This document shows, piece by piece, positions 45,737 through 61,887 of a DNA stretch of 64,000 bases. This DNA comes from Bradyrhizobium sp. 21 (GTDB taxonomy: Bacteria; Pseudomonadota; Alphaproteobacteria; Rhizobiales; Xanthobacteraceae), in contig NZ_JADPJG010000017.1 of NCBI RefSeq assembly GCF_023073335.1, positions 36,582 through 100,581 of the forward strand. Reading direction: 5' to 3'. Position numbers and translations under genes: made by a program. The first letter of the stretch is position 1. Each line of letters opens with the position of its first letter. The notes under the pieces are model-generated. The model worked only from the letters and a program-made list of their open reading frames with translations, made no database searches and was not told the DNA's origin.

Positions 45737-47803
45737 CTAGTCGTCTTCCTCTTCGTCGTCCTCGACCTTATCGAAAAAGGAATAGCGCAAGGAGTCGGCG
45801 TCGGCGTACCACTGGCCCGGACCCTTGTTGGCGGCGAGCGTCGCCTCCCAGAGCGCGTCGGTGCAGTCCTTGCGGTGCATCGACAGGTCGAAGCCGTTGC
45901 CGAAGAACAGTTCGGACCATTCCCACCAGGTGCCGAGCTTCTTGACCCCGCGCAAGAGATCGTAGCGGTCGATCACCGCTGAAGCCATGTCCGAGGTGAT
46001 CGAGCCGAACACGAGACCGGTCTTGACCACGCGATTGAACTCGCGGATCGCACGGACCACCTGTTTCGGGGAAACATGGCAGAGGCTGGTCTCGAACACG
46101 AAGTCGAACGCGCCGTCCTTGAACGGCATATCGGTGATCGAGCCGAGCTTGTTGTACTTCTTGAGCGCCTTCGGCGTCTTGGCGTGGATGGCACGGTTGT
46201 TCTCGATGCCGAAGGCGTCGATGCCGCGATCGCGCAGCGCACCGACCAGCTCGCCGCTGGCCGAACCCGCGACCAGTAGCTTCGCGCCCTTGGCCTTGCC
46301 CCAGACGATGCCGATCAGCTTGGCGAGGTAATCGGGATCGGTGAAGTGACGCCACGCCTCGCTATAGGGGCCGAGGCCGCGGTAGTTCGCGAAATAGTCA
46401 CGGTCGATCTTGTCGGAAACCGGCTTGTCGTCCTGCGCGCGCTCGCGGCGCAGGCGCATCATCTCGGTCAGGATGATGTCGGTCGCGGCGTCGGACGAAT
46501 CGAGCAGACCATTCAGCGTCGAGTCGAACAGATAGTCGCCGACCACCACGATGCCCGGATGCTCCTTCGGTTCGGGCCGGTGATTGGTCATGACGTCGCG
46601 GACGGGCAGACCGCCCGGAATCGCGTTCACCGACGACAGCCAGCGGTGGATCTTGCCTTCCTTGAAATGCGCGCGGGCATCGCCGAGCGAGGCCGGCAGC
46701 GATTTCAGCGCGGCTTCGATCAGCTCCTGGTCCGACAGATTGGCGAAGGCCAGGGCATCGGAGCCGGGAATCAGCCAGTTCAAGACGCCGTGCTTGCCGA
46801 CGTCGTGGCGTGCGCCCTCGTTATAGACACAGCAGCCGCCGAAGGCCTCCGACATGAACCAGGCGCCGGAAATCTTCTCGCCCCAGAACGGCGTGTCGAA
46901 CAGGATCGAGACGCGCAGATAGTGCGCGGGACGGTCGAAGTAGGAGACGTGCTTGACCATCGACTTGCGGAGCTGCTCGCCCTCCCAGCCGACGGTGGAA
47001 AGCCAGGAATGCGGCAGGCACATCAGCACGAGATCGAAGTCCCGCGTCTCGGGTCCCTTGCCGTTCATCATCTTGAGCTGGTAGCGGCCGGTCGGCGCCT
47101 TGCCCACGGTGAGCACGCGGTGATTGAGCTGGATGTCGGCGTTGACCTCCGACTGGAGGCATTCGATCAGCTGCTCGTTGCCGTTCTGGATGGAATAGAG
47201 GCCGATATAGCCTTCGACATCCATCAGATAGTTCTTGAGCGCGTTGAGGCCGTTGGTGTTGTGGCTCTCGGTGGCGAGGTCGGAGCGCGCCATCACCTTG
47301 AAAAAACGCTTTGCCGTTTCGTCCTCGACCTCCTCGTCGAGCACCTGCTCGGCGGTCTTGTAGGCCCAGGGGTTCTCGTTGTCGTGGGCGCCGACGCCCT
47401 CGTAATATTCGATCGGCGACATCGCCTCTGCGCAACGCTCGCGGAACGCCTCGATCGCGGCCGCGGTCTTAGCGCCGTATTTGCGACGCATGCCGGCCAC
47501 GTCGTCGAGGAGCTCGCCGCCGAACTGCACCTGTTCGGCGTCCATCGGAATCGTCTGAAGTCCGAAATGCTGGATCAGCTCGCGCAGCGGATCGGGCCCG
47601 GTCATCGAGTAGTCGTAGATCTCGGCGACGCCGGCCTCGTACATCGCGGGCGCCGAATCGAATTTGCGCGTGACGATCTTGCCGCCCAATCGGTCAGACG
47701 CCTCGTAGATAGTGATGCGGCAAAGGTCGCCGAGCTTACGCTTCAGGTACCAAGCACTCATCAGCCCGCCGGGGCCGCCGCCTACGATTGCGAGATCAAG
47801 CAT
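45737..47803 (-). CDS. Flavin amine-oxidase-like enzyme fused to a SAM methyltransferase
   Basis: A 688-residue two-domain protein. Residues 1-450 are an FAD oxidoreductase of the amine oxidase/protoporphyrinogen oxidase/desaturase type: VGGGPGGLMSAWYL (7-20), YEASDRLGGKI (33-42) and the late FAD motif VVVGDYLFDSTLNGLLDSSD (419-438). Residues 470-665 form a class I methyltransferase: LLVAGSASGELVGALRDRG motif I at about 509-527, acidic Glu534 after the second strand, then ITDMPFKDGAFDFVFETSLCHV. It ends in an acidic tail (681-688). Both halves look intact. The pathway is unknown; modification of a lipid or pigment is a guess. Confidence 0.82.
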   Translation of the reverse strand: MLDLAIVGGGPGGLMSAWYLKRKLGDLCRITIYEASDRLGGKIVTRKFDSAPAMYEAGVAEIYDYSMTGPDPLRELIQHFGLQTIPMDAEQVQFGGELLDDVAGMRRKYGAKTAAAIEAFRERCAEAMSPIEYYEGVGAHDNENPWAYKTAEQVLDEEVEDETAKRFFKVMARSDLATESHNTNGLNALKNYLMDVEGYIGLYSIQNGNEQLIECLQSEVNADIQLNHRVLTVGKAPTGRYQLKMMNGKGPETRDFDLVLMCLPHSWLSTVGWEGEQLRKSMVKHVSYFDRPAHYLRVSILFDTPFWGEKISGAWFMSEAFGGCCVYNEGARHDVGKHGVLNWLIPGSDALAFANLSDQELIEAALKSLPASLGDARAHFKEGKIHRWLSSVNAIPGGLPVRDVMTNHRPEPKEHPGIVVVGDYLFDSTLNGLLDSSDAATDIILTEMMRLRRERAQDDKPVSDKIDRDYFANYRGLGPYSEAWRHFTDPDYLAKLIGIVWGKAKGAKLLVAGSASGELVGALRDRGIDAFGIENNRAIHAKTPKALKKYNKLGSITDMPFKDGAFDFVFETSLCHVSPKQVVRAIREFNRVVKTGLVFGSITSDMASAVIDRYDLLRGVKKLGTWWEWSELFFGNGFDLSMHRKDCTDALWEATLAANKGPGQWYADADSLRYSFFDKVEDDEEEDD

Positions 47804-47936
47804 GTCAGATCCGTGGTCTCCGGCCCTGCCCCCGTCACGGGACCCACCGGTCTAAACTCCCCTAGCAGAAGCGCTTTTGCGGCTGAAGGAAAGATGAACA
47901 AAGGTTGATCCTGCACCGCAACAGGCAAACAAAGCA

Positions 47937-47966
47937 GCAAAAAGGCCGGCTTACGCCGGCCTTTTC
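47937..47966 (-). terminator. Rho-independent terminator after rpoC
   Basis: GGCCGGC (47944-47950) pairs with GCCGGCC (47955-47961) around TTAC. A-tract and T-tract flank it on either side, so the minus-strand RNA ends in a run of U. It is 30 bases past the rpoC stop. Confidence 0.9.
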
Positions 47967-47996
47967 ATTGTCCTCGGTATTCCTACGGATGATCGA

Positions 47997-52193
<4,197 letters not shown>

Positions 52194-52286
52194 CGTCTTC
52201 TCCTCGCGTACCGGTCGCCTCCGGCAGCAAATTCGAAAATCACTCGAGCGGGGCGCCCTGCCCTCAAGGCCTCGGGAGGGGCGCCA

Positions 52287-52311
52287 ATGCCCGGCCGTGA
52301 AGGCCGGGCAT
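52287..52311 (-). promoter_or_regulatory. Hairpin in the rpoB-rpoC gap
   Basis: ATGCCCGGCC (52287-52296) pairs perfectly with GGCCGGGCAT (52302-52311) around a 5-base loop, 12 bases after the rpoB stop. A second GGCGCC-rich dyad lies at about 52250-52286. No U-tract follows, so this is more likely a processing or stability element than a terminator. Confidence 0.55.
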
Positions 52312-52322
52312 GAAAGGTCGTA

Positions 52323-56438
<4,116 letters not shown>

Positions 56439-56920
56439 CGTGGCCTCTCATTTCGGCACCCTCTCCGGGCGCACCATCCGGGACTCGGCTGCCGCCGCTC
56501 CCCGGGTTGAATTTTTCGAGTTCGCTTTGGGGACCGGAAGTCCAGTTTCAGGCCGTCATGTCCTGAATCCGTTCTTCAGACCTTCAAAACGCAAAACGAC
56601 GCGCGGGGCGCATGGGCACGCCCGCCCGTCACAACCATCCTCTTCACGGACTGCAAAAGCCCGAAATAGCCTGCTCTCCCAACGGCTTACAGGGAAATCG
56701 CGCATCCCTGCCCACCGCGCTTTCGTGCTGTCGACCCGATATGGGGCAACAGTAGTGCAGATTCGAGGGGTAAACCCTCCAATCCCCACACTTTTTCGTG
56801 TTCGGCCTGCGTCGGAAGGTTCCGTCGCACGCCTTTTGCATCTGGCCCACCCTCGCTGTGAGTGGACCGAGATCCCGGTTTCGCTGATGCGCACCGGGAT
56901 CTCACGCCAGCAAGCGTTGC
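56439..56920 (-). promoter_or_regulatory. 482-base rplL-rpoB gap with attenuator-like hairpin
   Basis: No gene is credible here. GAGATCCCGGT (56869-56879) pairs perfectly with ACCGGGATCTC (56893-56903), forming an 11-bp stem 18 bases past the rplL stop and lacking a U-tract. In E. coli the equivalent gap holds a partial attenuator and RNase III site that lower rpoBC expression relative to rplJL; the same role is inferred. A separate rpoB promoter may exist in the remaining 430 bases, but I cannot identify one. Confidence 0.55.
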
Positions 56921-57298
56921 TTACTTGAGCTCGACCTTGGCGCCAGCCTTCTCGAGCTGGGCCTTGAGCTTCTCGGCCTCGTCCTTGTTCACGCCTTCCT
57001 TGACAGGCTTCGGCGCGCCCTCGACGAGGTCCTTTGCTTCCTTCAGGCCCAGGCCGGTGATGGCGCGGACTTCCTTGATGACCTCGATCTTCTTGTCGCC
57101 GGCGGCGGCAAGAACGACCGTGAACTCGGTCTTCTCTTCGGCCGGAGCGGCGGCAGCGCCACCACCAGCCGGGCCGGCGACGGCGACGGCCGCGGCAGCC
57201 GAAACGCCCCACTTCTCTTCGAGGAGCTTCGCGAGTTCGGCAGCTTCGAGCACGGTGAGGCTCGAGAGGTCGTCAACGATCTTCTGCAAGTCAGCCAT
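56921..57298 (-). CDS. rplL: 50S ribosomal protein L7/L12
   Basis: A 125-residue stalk protein: N-terminal dimerisation helix (LQKIVDDLSSLTVLEAAELA), Ala/Gly-rich hinge (VAGPAGGGAAAAPAEE) and C-terminal factor-binding domain (EKTEFTVVLAAAGDKKIEVI to GAKVELK). It recruits translation factors. Confidence 0.99.
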   Translation of the reverse strand: MADLQKIVDDLSSLTVLEAAELAKLLEEKWGVSAAAAVAVAGPAGGGAAAAPAEEKTEFTVVLAAAGDKKIEVIKEVRAITGLGLKEAKDLVEGAPKPVKEGVNKDEAEKLKAQLEKAGAKVELK

Positions 57299-57352
57299 TG
57301 TTCAGTTTCCTTGAATGTAAGTCTGGTTCGGGTTTGAGTTTTGCGAAGGGCG

Positions 57353-57871
57353 TCAGGCCGCTTCGCCCTTTGAGGCATAAGCCTGGATGACGCGCGCGAG
57401 CTTGCCCGCGGGCGCGTTGGCGAGCTGAGCGATCTTGGTCGCCGGGGCCACAAGCAGGCCGACGATCTTGGCGCGCAGTTCGTCAAGCGACGGCAGCGAG
57501 GCAAGTGCCTTCACGCCGTCGACATTCAGGACGGTCGTTCCCATCGAGCCGCCAATGATGACGAACTTTTCATTCGCCTTGGCAAATTCGACGGCGACCT
57601 TTGGCGCCGCTACCGGATCGTCCGAAGTGGCGATCACGGTCGGTCCCTTCAACATGGAACCGATGGCAACGACGTCAGTGCCTTCAAGAGCAATTTTGGC
57701 GAGACGGTTCTTCGAGACCTTCACGGAGGCACCAGCCTGCTTCATCTGCATGCGCAGCTTCTGCATCTGGGCAACGGTCAGGCCGGAATATTGGGCAACG
57801 ATCGCGACGCTCGTGGCCTTGAAGACCCCATTGAGCTGTTCGACCGCTTCCTTTTTTGCCGCTCGTTCCAC
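57353..57871 (-). CDS. rplJ: 50S ribosomal protein L10
   Basis: A 172-residue L10, the base of the L7/L12 stalk. Conserved parts are KEAVEQLNGVFKATSVAIV, MRMQMKQAG-type helix (LRMQMKQAGASVKVSKNRLA) and a C-terminal helix that binds L12 dimers. GTG 57871 is preferred because GGAAAGAG lies upstream and the product has the common 172-residue length; an ATG nine codons earlier lacks a ribosome site. Confidence 0.95.
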   Translation of the reverse strand: MERAAKKEAVEQLNGVFKATSVAIVAQYSGLTVAQMQKLRMQMKQAGASVKVSKNRLAKIALEGTDVVAIGSMLKGPTVIATSDDPVAAPKVAVEFAKANEKFVIIGGSMGTTVLNVDGVKALASLPSLDELRAKIVGLLVAPATKIAQLANAPAGKLARVIQAYASKGEAA

Positions 57872-58451
57872 AGCAAGCTCTTTCCGGTTGGCGGTCATCG
57901 CAAAAAGCGGGACCGCCGGGTTGCACCCATCGCCCCACCCAAAACCTGAACCTCGGGGTCAAAACCCTTCGGACACGCGCCGGGCGAGACGACAATTCAA
58001 AGCCTGCCCTCCGGGAGCCCGCTAGAGCCCACGGCGTGTCGAGGTCCGAACCAAACCCATTCCGCGACCGACCCTAAGGCGGCACGAAGTGAAATCCGGT
58101 CTTCACCCGTCTATGCAGGCCATGCGATTAAGCCGTTGAGAAATCGAAATTCCCCGCGGGCGCCTGCAGTCTTGGACAGGACAAGGTCAGCCGGCGAACC
58201 GCCCGACCTCTGCCCGCATTCCTCCAACAGACGGGTTTTCCTTCCTTTTCCGGCAATCCTCACGGACGTCCTGAAAGGGAATGATCTCCTGTCTTGTCGG
58301 GTTTTCTGAATGCGTGCACGAACGCGCCAGCCGAGGCCGGCACGTCCGGAGGCGGTTCTTTAACCGCTCGGGGCCTGCTTGCCAAGAGCAAAATTCACAC
58401 CAGTTCCAATCCGTTGCGGTGAGGGCGTGACCCGGCCCGACAAGGACCGAT
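57872..58451 (-). promoter_or_regulatory. 580-base leader region upstream of rplJ
   Basis: No ORF with a ribosome site is seen. The stretch should contain the rplJL-rpoBC promoter and an L10-binding leader, since L10 commonly autoregulates this operon. A small perfect dyad GCGGTT-CTTT-AACCGC is at 58352-58367, and the T-rich minus-strand segment lies near 57960. I cannot place a convincing -35/-10 pair. Confidence 0.4.
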
Positions 58452-59408
58452 TCAGGCCGATTTGACCCCGTAGGGCAGCGGCTTGCCCGCGAAGAACGAC
58501 GTCAGATTGTCCAGCACACAGTTCTGCATGGCGACGTGCGATTCGAGGGTATGGCCGCCGATATGGGGGGCGAACACCACATTGGGGAGCGCCGTCAGCG
58601 CGTCGGGGGCGTGCGGCTCCTTCTCGAAGACGTCGAGGCCAGCGCCGGCGATGGCCTTGTCGGTCAGCGCCGCGACCAGGGCCTTCTCGTCAATCACCGA
58701 GCCCCGCGAAATGTTGACGACATAGCCGTCCGCGCCGAGGCGCTTGAGGATATCGGCATTGACCGCGTGCTGGGTCTCGGCCCCTGCCCGGACCGCGATC
58801 ATCAGCACGCTGCACCAGTCGGCGAGCGCCTCAAGCGACGGGAAATATTGATAGGGCGGAATGTCGTATCTGGTGCGGCTGAAATAGCCGACCTCCGCCT
58901 CAAAAGCCGCGCAGCGCGCGGCAATCTTGCGGCCGATCTCGCCCATCCCGTAGACGCCGATGCGGCGGCCGGGCATGCCGGCCTGCGGACGCATCATCGG
59001 CGATTGCTTTGAAGCCGCCCAGTCGCCGCTGCGGACATATTGGTCGGCGATCAGGATCCGCCGCGTCGTCGCCAGCATCAGGGTCATCGCGATGTCGGCG
59101 ACCGAGGCCGCATTGGCGCCGGGGCTGTGGCCGACCGCGATGTTGCGGCTGGCTGCCGCCTTCAGGTCGACGCCGTCATAGCCGGTGCCGTAGCAGACGA
59201 CGGCGCCGAGCTTCGGAAAGAGGTCCATGGCTTCCGCATCGAGGGGCGAGCCGCCCGCAGTCAGCATGGCGCGGACGCCGCCGAGCTCCTCGGCCGAAAA
59301 CACCTCCCGCGGCGGCTTACCGCCAGTGTCGAGCAGTTCGAACCGTTCAGCGAAGCGCGCCATCATCGTCTTGGGAAAACGCGAGTAGATCAGGACCTTG
59401 TCAGTCAT
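58452..59408 (-). CDS. NAD(P)-dependent 2-hydroxyacid dehydrogenase
   Basis: A 318-residue D-isomer-specific 2-hydroxyacid dehydrogenase. Cofactor loop GMGEIG (154-159) is followed by Ser177-Arg178 after the second strand, suggesting NADPH preference. Catalytic Arg235 (NISRGSVID), Glu264 and His282 (APHIGGHT) are present. It probably reduces glyoxylate, hydroxypyruvate or a related 2-oxoacid. ATG 59408 (MTDKVLIYSRF) is chosen at the start of the fold. Its place between rplA and rplJ, where these genes are normally adjacent or separated only by a promoter, is unusual. Confidence 0.88.
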   Translation of the reverse strand: MTDKVLIYSRFPKTMMARFAERFELLDTGGKPPREVFSAEELGGVRAMLTAGGSPLDAEAMDLFPKLGAVVCYGTGYDGVDLKAAASRNIAVGHSPGANAASVADIAMTLMLATTRRILIADQYVRSGDWAASKQSPMMRPQAGMPGRRIGVYGMGEIGRKIAARCAAFEAEVGYFSRTRYDIPPYQYFPSLEALADWCSVLMIAVRAGAETQHAVNADILKRLGADGYVVNISRGSVIDEKALVAALTDKAIAGAGLDVFEKEPHAPDALTALPNVVFAPHIGGHTLESHVAMQNCVLDNLTSFFAGKPLPYGVKSA

Positions 59409-59442
59409 TGTTCTTGTTTCCAGTGAACGCCGCCACAAACGA

Positions 59443-59478
59443 CGAGGGGCGGAATCGGTTGCCCAATTCCGCCCCTCG
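59443..59478 (-). terminator. Hairpin terminator/attenuator after rplA
   Basis: CGAGGGGCGGAAT (59443-59455) pairs perfectly with ATTCCGCCCCTCG (59466-59478), a 13-bp stem 20 bases past the rplA stop. The minus-strand tail (TCGTTTGTGG) is only moderately U-rich, so partial readthrough into the dehydrogenase gene is likely. Confidence 0.7.
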
Positions 59479-59497
59479 CCTCATGCAAATTCCAACC

Positions 59498-60190
59498 TCA
59501 GCCGAGAATGGTGCCCGGCTCGACCTTCACGCCGGGACCCATCGTCGAGGACACCGCAACGCGCTGGATGTAGGTGCCCTTGGAACCAGCGGGCTTCGCC
59601 TTCGAGACAGCATCGGCCAAGGCCTTGATGTTCTCGACCAGCTTCTCCTCGGTGAACGAGGCCTTGCCGACGCCGGCCTGCAGGATGCCGGCCTTCTCGA
59701 CACGGAACTCGACCGAGCCGCCCTTGGCACCCTTCACCGCGCCGGTGACGTCCATGGTCACAGTGCCGATCTTCGGGTTCGGCATCAGGCCGCGCGGGCC
59801 GAGCACCTTACCAAGACGGCCGACTAGCGGCATCATGTCGGGGGTCGCAATACAACGGTCGAAATCGATCGTTCCGTTCTGCACCTTCTCGACCAGGTCT
59901 TCGGCGCCGACGACGTCGGCACCTGCAGCCTTGGCCTCGTCGGCCTTGGCACCGCGGGCGAACACGCCGACGCGGAGCGTACGGCCGGTGCCATTCGGCA
60001 GGGTCACGACGCCACGGACCATCTGGTCGGCGTGACGGGGATCGACGCCGAGATTGATCGCGACCTCGATGGTCTCGTCGAACTTCGCCTTCGCGCGTTC
60101 CTTGACCATCTTGATGGCGTCCGCGAGCGGGTAAAGCTTTTCGCGATCAACGCCTTCGCGGGCTTTGTTCAAACGCTTTCCGATTGCCAT
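59498..60190 (-). CDS. rplA: 50S ribosomal protein L1
   Basis: A 230-residue L1 of the E-site stalk (FDETIEVAINLGVDPRHADQ, VTLPNGTGRTLRVGVFA, GPRGLMPNPKIGTVT). In E. coli, L1 represses the rplKA mRNA. It follows rplK by 6 bases and ends at a strong hairpin. Confidence 0.98.
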   Translation of the reverse strand: MAIGKRLNKAREGVDREKLYPLADAIKMVKERAKAKFDETIEVAINLGVDPRHADQMVRGVVTLPNGTGRTLRVGVFARGAKADEAKAAGADVVGAEDLVEKVQNGTIDFDRCIATPDMMPLVGRLGKVLGPRGLMPNPKIGTVTMDVTGAVKGAKGGSVEFRVEKAGILQAGVGKASFTEEKLVENIKALADAVSKAKPAGSKGTYIQRVAVSSTMGPGVKVEPGTILG

Positions 60191-60196
60191 GAGCCC

Positions 60197-60625
60197 TTAC
60201 CCCGCCACTTCCAGACCCATCGAACGGGCAGAGCCCTCGACCATCTTCATGGCCGATTCGATCGAATCGCAATTGAGATCCTTCATCTTCTTCTCGGCGA
60301 TCTCGCGCACCTGCGCCTTGGTCACCGCGCCGGCCTTGTCACGGCCCGGCGCCTTCGAGCCGGACTGGATCTTCGCAGCCTGCTTGAGGAAGAAGGACAT
60401 CGGGGGCGTCTTCATCTCGAACGTGAACGAACGATCGGCATAGATCGTGATCACGACGGGAATCGGGGTGTTCTTCTCTTCCTTCTGGGTCTGGGCGTTG
60501 AACGCCTTGCAGAACTCCATGATGTTGAGACCGCGCTGACCAAGCGCGGGACCGATCGGGGGCGAAGGATTCGCCGCACCGGCCGGGACCTGAAGCTTCA
60601 GGTATCCGGTCACTTTCTTTGCCAT
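60197..60625 (-). CDS. rplK: 50S ribosomal protein L11
   Basis: A 142-residue L11 (KVTGYLKLQVPAGAANPSPP, GPALGQRGLNIMEFCKAFN, GSARSMGLEVAG). It forms the GTPase-associated centre and supports stringent-response activation of Rel enzymes. Confidence 0.98.
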   Translation of the reverse strand: MAKKVTGYLKLQVPAGAANPSPPIGPALGQRGLNIMEFCKAFNAQTQKEEKNTPIPVVITIYADRSFTFEMKTPPMSFFLKQAAKIQSGSKAPGRDKAGAVTKAQVREIAEKKMKDLNCDSIESAMKMVEGSARSMGLEVAG

Positions 60626-60756
60626 GTATCACTCCTGTTGTGCCGGCAGCGCCGGCGGTTTCAGGTTCCGTGGTTGGGATCGAGCGCGGCTGGCGACCGC
60701 CCTCTTCCTCCCACGGCCTCTTGTCGCGTGAGACCTGAGGCCTCACGCTCGTCCGG

Positions 60757-61317
60757 TCAGACCTTCTCGACCTGACCGAATTCCAGTTCGACCGGCGTGG
60801 CGCGGCCGAAGATCGACACCGCGACCTTCACGCGCGAACGCGCCTCGTCGATTTCCTCGACCACACCCGAGAACGAGGCGAACGGGCCGTCGGCCACGCG
60901 CACGTTCTCGCCGATCTCGAACGACACCGACGCCTTCGGCCGCTCCACGCCCTCCTGCACCTGGTGCAGGATGCGCATGGCCTCGGCTTCCGAGATCGGC
61001 ATCGGCTTGTTCTCGGCGCCGAGGAATCCGGTCACTTTCGGCGTGTTCTTGATCAGATGAAACGCCTCGTCGGTCAGCTTCATCTTCACCAGCACGTAGC
61101 CCGGGAAGAACTTGCGCTCGGCGTCGATCTTGCGGCCGCGGCGCACTTCCGTGACCTTCTCGGTCGGAACCAGCACCAGCTCGAACAGCTCCTCGAGCCC
61201 GCGCTGCTTGGCCTGCTCGCGGATCGATTCGGCGACCTTCTTCTCGAAGTTCGAATAAGCGTGGACGATGTACCAGCGCTTGTCGGACGATTGGGTTGCA
61301 GCGGCTGCTGTTGCCAT
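60757..61317 (-). CDS. nusG: Transcription elongation/antitermination factor NusG
   Basis: A 186-residue NusG. The N-terminal NGN domain begins at KRWYIVHAYSNFEKKVAES and has the RNAP-contacting RKFFPGYVLVKM; the C-terminal KOW domain contains VRVADGPFASFSGVVEEID. A short Ala/Thr/Ser extension (residues 2-12) precedes the NGN. The ATG shares one base with the secE stop (TGATG). Confidence 0.98.
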   Translation of the reverse strand: MATAAAATQSSDKRWYIVHAYSNFEKKVAESIREQAKQRGLEELFELVLVPTEKVTEVRRGRKIDAERKFFPGYVLVKMKLTDEAFHLIKNTPKVTGFLGAENKPMPISEAEAMRILHQVQEGVERPKASVSFEIGENVRVADGPFASFSGVVEEIDEARSRVKVAVSIFGRATPVELEFGQVEKV

Positions 61318-61508
61318 CAGTGAATGCCCAGAAGGAAGGTAATGAGGTAGCGGATGACCTGGTCGGCGGCGAAGAAGAAGATCGAGGCCACGGCGACCAT
61401 GACGAACACCATGATGGTGGTGATGGTGGTCTCGCGGCGGGTCGGCCAGGTGACCTTGGCGGTCTCCGAGCGTACTTCCTGCAAGAACTTGAACGGGCTG
61501 ACTGCCAT
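61317..61508 (-). CDS. secE: Preprotein translocase subunit SecE
   Basis: A 63-residue single-membrane-helix SecE. The amphipathic conserved segment FLQEVRSETAKVTWPTRRET precedes the membrane helix (about 31-55). It clamps the two halves of SecY. The start MAVSPFKFL is chosen; the open frame extends upstream through the promoter region. It is the only SecE gene in the window, although two SecY genes are present. Confidence 0.97.
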   Translation of the reverse strand: MAVSPFKFLQEVRSETAKVTWPTRRETTITTIMVFVMVAVASIFFFAADQVIRYLITFLLGIH

Positions 61509-61887
61509 CGTTTGATGTCCAACGTCCGTCGACAGACGCGAATGAATTTCAGGGATCCGAACAGCCGCCGTTGGCCCAGCCCTCTGTCTCGAAGGATGAG
61601 CCGGAAACCGGACTCGATTGTTCGGGGATTTCAAAGCCGCGCCGGATATCCGCGTTTAACGGGCCGGCAGCGAGTGCCGGGTATCTACTGCGGATGGGGC
61701 CAAAGGTCAAGATAGAGCGGGTTCGCGCGGGCAACCCGGCCTCCCCGGGCGACAGAGCAGAGCCTCGGTCGATCAAGGGCTTATACGCCGCTGCAAAGCG
61801 CGGTCCCAGGGCTTCAGCCGGATTCCTGCGAAACGATACCAACCGGGGCGCCCCCTCGCCTGCGCCCCCTTCAGCGACCTCGCCCGG
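61509..61887. promoter_or_regulatory. 379-base gap upstream of secE
   Basis: Apart from the promoter candidate described separately, nothing is recognised. I looked for the tRNA-Trp gene that often precedes secE in bacteria and found no T-arm or acceptor pattern. The stretch next to the methyltransferase stop is GC-rich and featureless. Confidence 0.4.
61682..61710 (-). promoter_or_regulatory. Probable sigma70-type promoter of secE-nusG-rplKA
   Basis: On the minus strand TTGACC (61705-61710) is followed, after exactly 17 bases, by TAGATA (61682-61687). It lies 174 bases before the secE ATG, with no intervening gene. This is the best -35/-10 pair noticed in the window. Confidence 0.65.

Noticed and set aside
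61509..61887. Possible tRNA-Trp upstream of secE
   Set aside because: Searched for acceptor, T-arm and D-arm patterns on both strands; none fits a tRNA.
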